Below the pieces are notes generated by a model. The model was not told where the DNA came from. It was given only the letters and a program-made list of their open reading frames with translations, and ran no database searches. Made by a program: the position numbers and the translations under genes. Shown here one piece after another: positions 5,289-5,695 of a DNA stretch of 5,695 bases. The DNA is from an uncultured Collinsella sp. (lineage in GTDB: Bacteria; Actinomycetota; Coriobacteriia; Coriobacteriales; Coriobacteriaceae), in contig CABUJL010000114.1 of NCBI GenBank assembly GCA_902491915.1, positions 1-5,695 on the forward strand. Reading direction: 5' to 3'. How positions within the stretch are numbered: the first letter of the stretch is position 1; every line of letters begins with the position of its first letter.

Positions 5289-5630
5289 TCACCCGAAGCC
5301 GCCCTACTAGATAAATTGCAGGCAGAATATGATGTTCTGTTTGTCGTTGCCGGCACAAACAATCACGATGGCTCAACAGACCGAATAGGGTCTCCAGCGG
5401 ACTCCGTCAACGCTCTCGTAGTCAACTCGGTAAGGCGTGATAAAAGTCCCGCTTCATATACTCGGAGAGGTCCTGTGCTCCATTTTCAGCATAAGCCCGA
5501 TGTTTCATACTATGGTGGAGACATAGACGAACCGCTCAACTGCTATGGAAGCGACAGGCCAAAAACGGATATGGGCACATCCCTCGCAGCGCCCCTTGTC
5601 GTGTTAGCGCCGGGCGATTTTAGCCGCTAA
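5289..5630 (+). pseudogene. Remnant of a subtilisin-like (S8) serine protease
   Basis: The open frame reads SPEAALLDKLQAEYDVLFVV, then AGTNN, GSPADSVNALVVNSVRRD, ASYTRRGPVLHFQHKPDVSY, YGGD and finally GTSLAAP before running into a stop. The strand ending in VVAGTNN fits the oxyanion-hole region (usually AAGN), GSPADSVNALVVNSV is typical of S8 proteases, and GTSLAAP carries the catalytic serine (TCC at 5580-5582). The domains with the catalytic Asp and His are missing: in frame there is a TGA at 5244-5246 and no suitable start or ribosome binding site. Past GTSLAAP the frame gives 11 unrelated-looking residues and ends in TAATAG, with no rescue in the other frames. The pattern resembles, from memory, large subtilases encoded beside an AAA ATPase, but no ATPase is seen here. 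It is divergent from mqsR and probably not translated. Similarity is convincing only from about 5289; the left end is approximate. Confidence 0.72.
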
Positions 5631-5695
5631 TAGTCAAACGATTTTGACCAATCCCGGTCACCGAATAATGGCCACCGTGCCTCCCCGCCGCCACT

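Noticed and set aside
1..5695. CRISPR arrays, tRNA or rRNA genes, IS ends, integrase or attachment sites
   Set aside because: I saw no regularly spaced repeats, no tRNA-like cloverleaf, no rRNA sequence, no transposase frame and no matching direct repeats at the edges of the A+T-rich region.

Overview
The window looks like a high-G+C Gram-positive chromosome. The gut actinobacterial class Coriobacteriia (for example a Collinsella relative) is my best guess. The guess rests on the G+C-rich coding, the GGAGG-type ribosome binding sites and a Pel locus in the Gram-positive pelD-pelE-pelA(deacetylase) order. No rRNA or tRNA is present to confirm it. All intact genes are on the minus strand.

Positions 1-3755 hold the front of a Pel-type exopolysaccharide operon, read right to left. 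First is pelD (3755 to 1617), a membrane c-di-GMP receptor with an N-terminal Rossmann/SDR-like domain, membrane helices, a GAF domain and a degenerate GGDEF domain that keeps the RxxD binding site. Then comes pelE (1620 to 715), with two membrane helices and a helical-repeat domain. Last is the start of a membrane-anchored DUF2194/PelA-like deacetylase gene (from 718, running off the left edge). Successive genes overlap by 3 nt (TTGA and ATGA), which indicates tight translational coupling. A candidate promoter with an inverted repeat inside it lies at 3788-3818.

Positions 3884-5240 are clearly A+T-richer and hold a compact three-gene module, also on the minus strand: an MqsR-family mRNA interferase (5180 to 4833), an MqsA-family zinc-finger/HTH antitoxin with a C-terminal extension (4822 to 4310), and a SecB-like chaperone (4309 to 3884). 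I read this as a toxin-antitoxin-chaperone (TAC) system. In such systems the chaperone protects the antitoxin through its C-terminal tail. A strong promoter at 5208-5236 is covered by two perfect palindromes (5191-5211 and 5222-5237), as expected for an autoregulated operon. No convincing terminator separates the chaperone gene from pelD, so read-through into the Pel operon is possible.

Positions 5289-5630 (plus strand) hold a broken piece of a subtilisin-family (S8) serine protease. It keeps the GTSLAAP serine motif but lacks the domain with the catalytic Asp and His. This suggests an accessory region where genes have been gained and lost. Positions 5631-5695 show no gene I can support.
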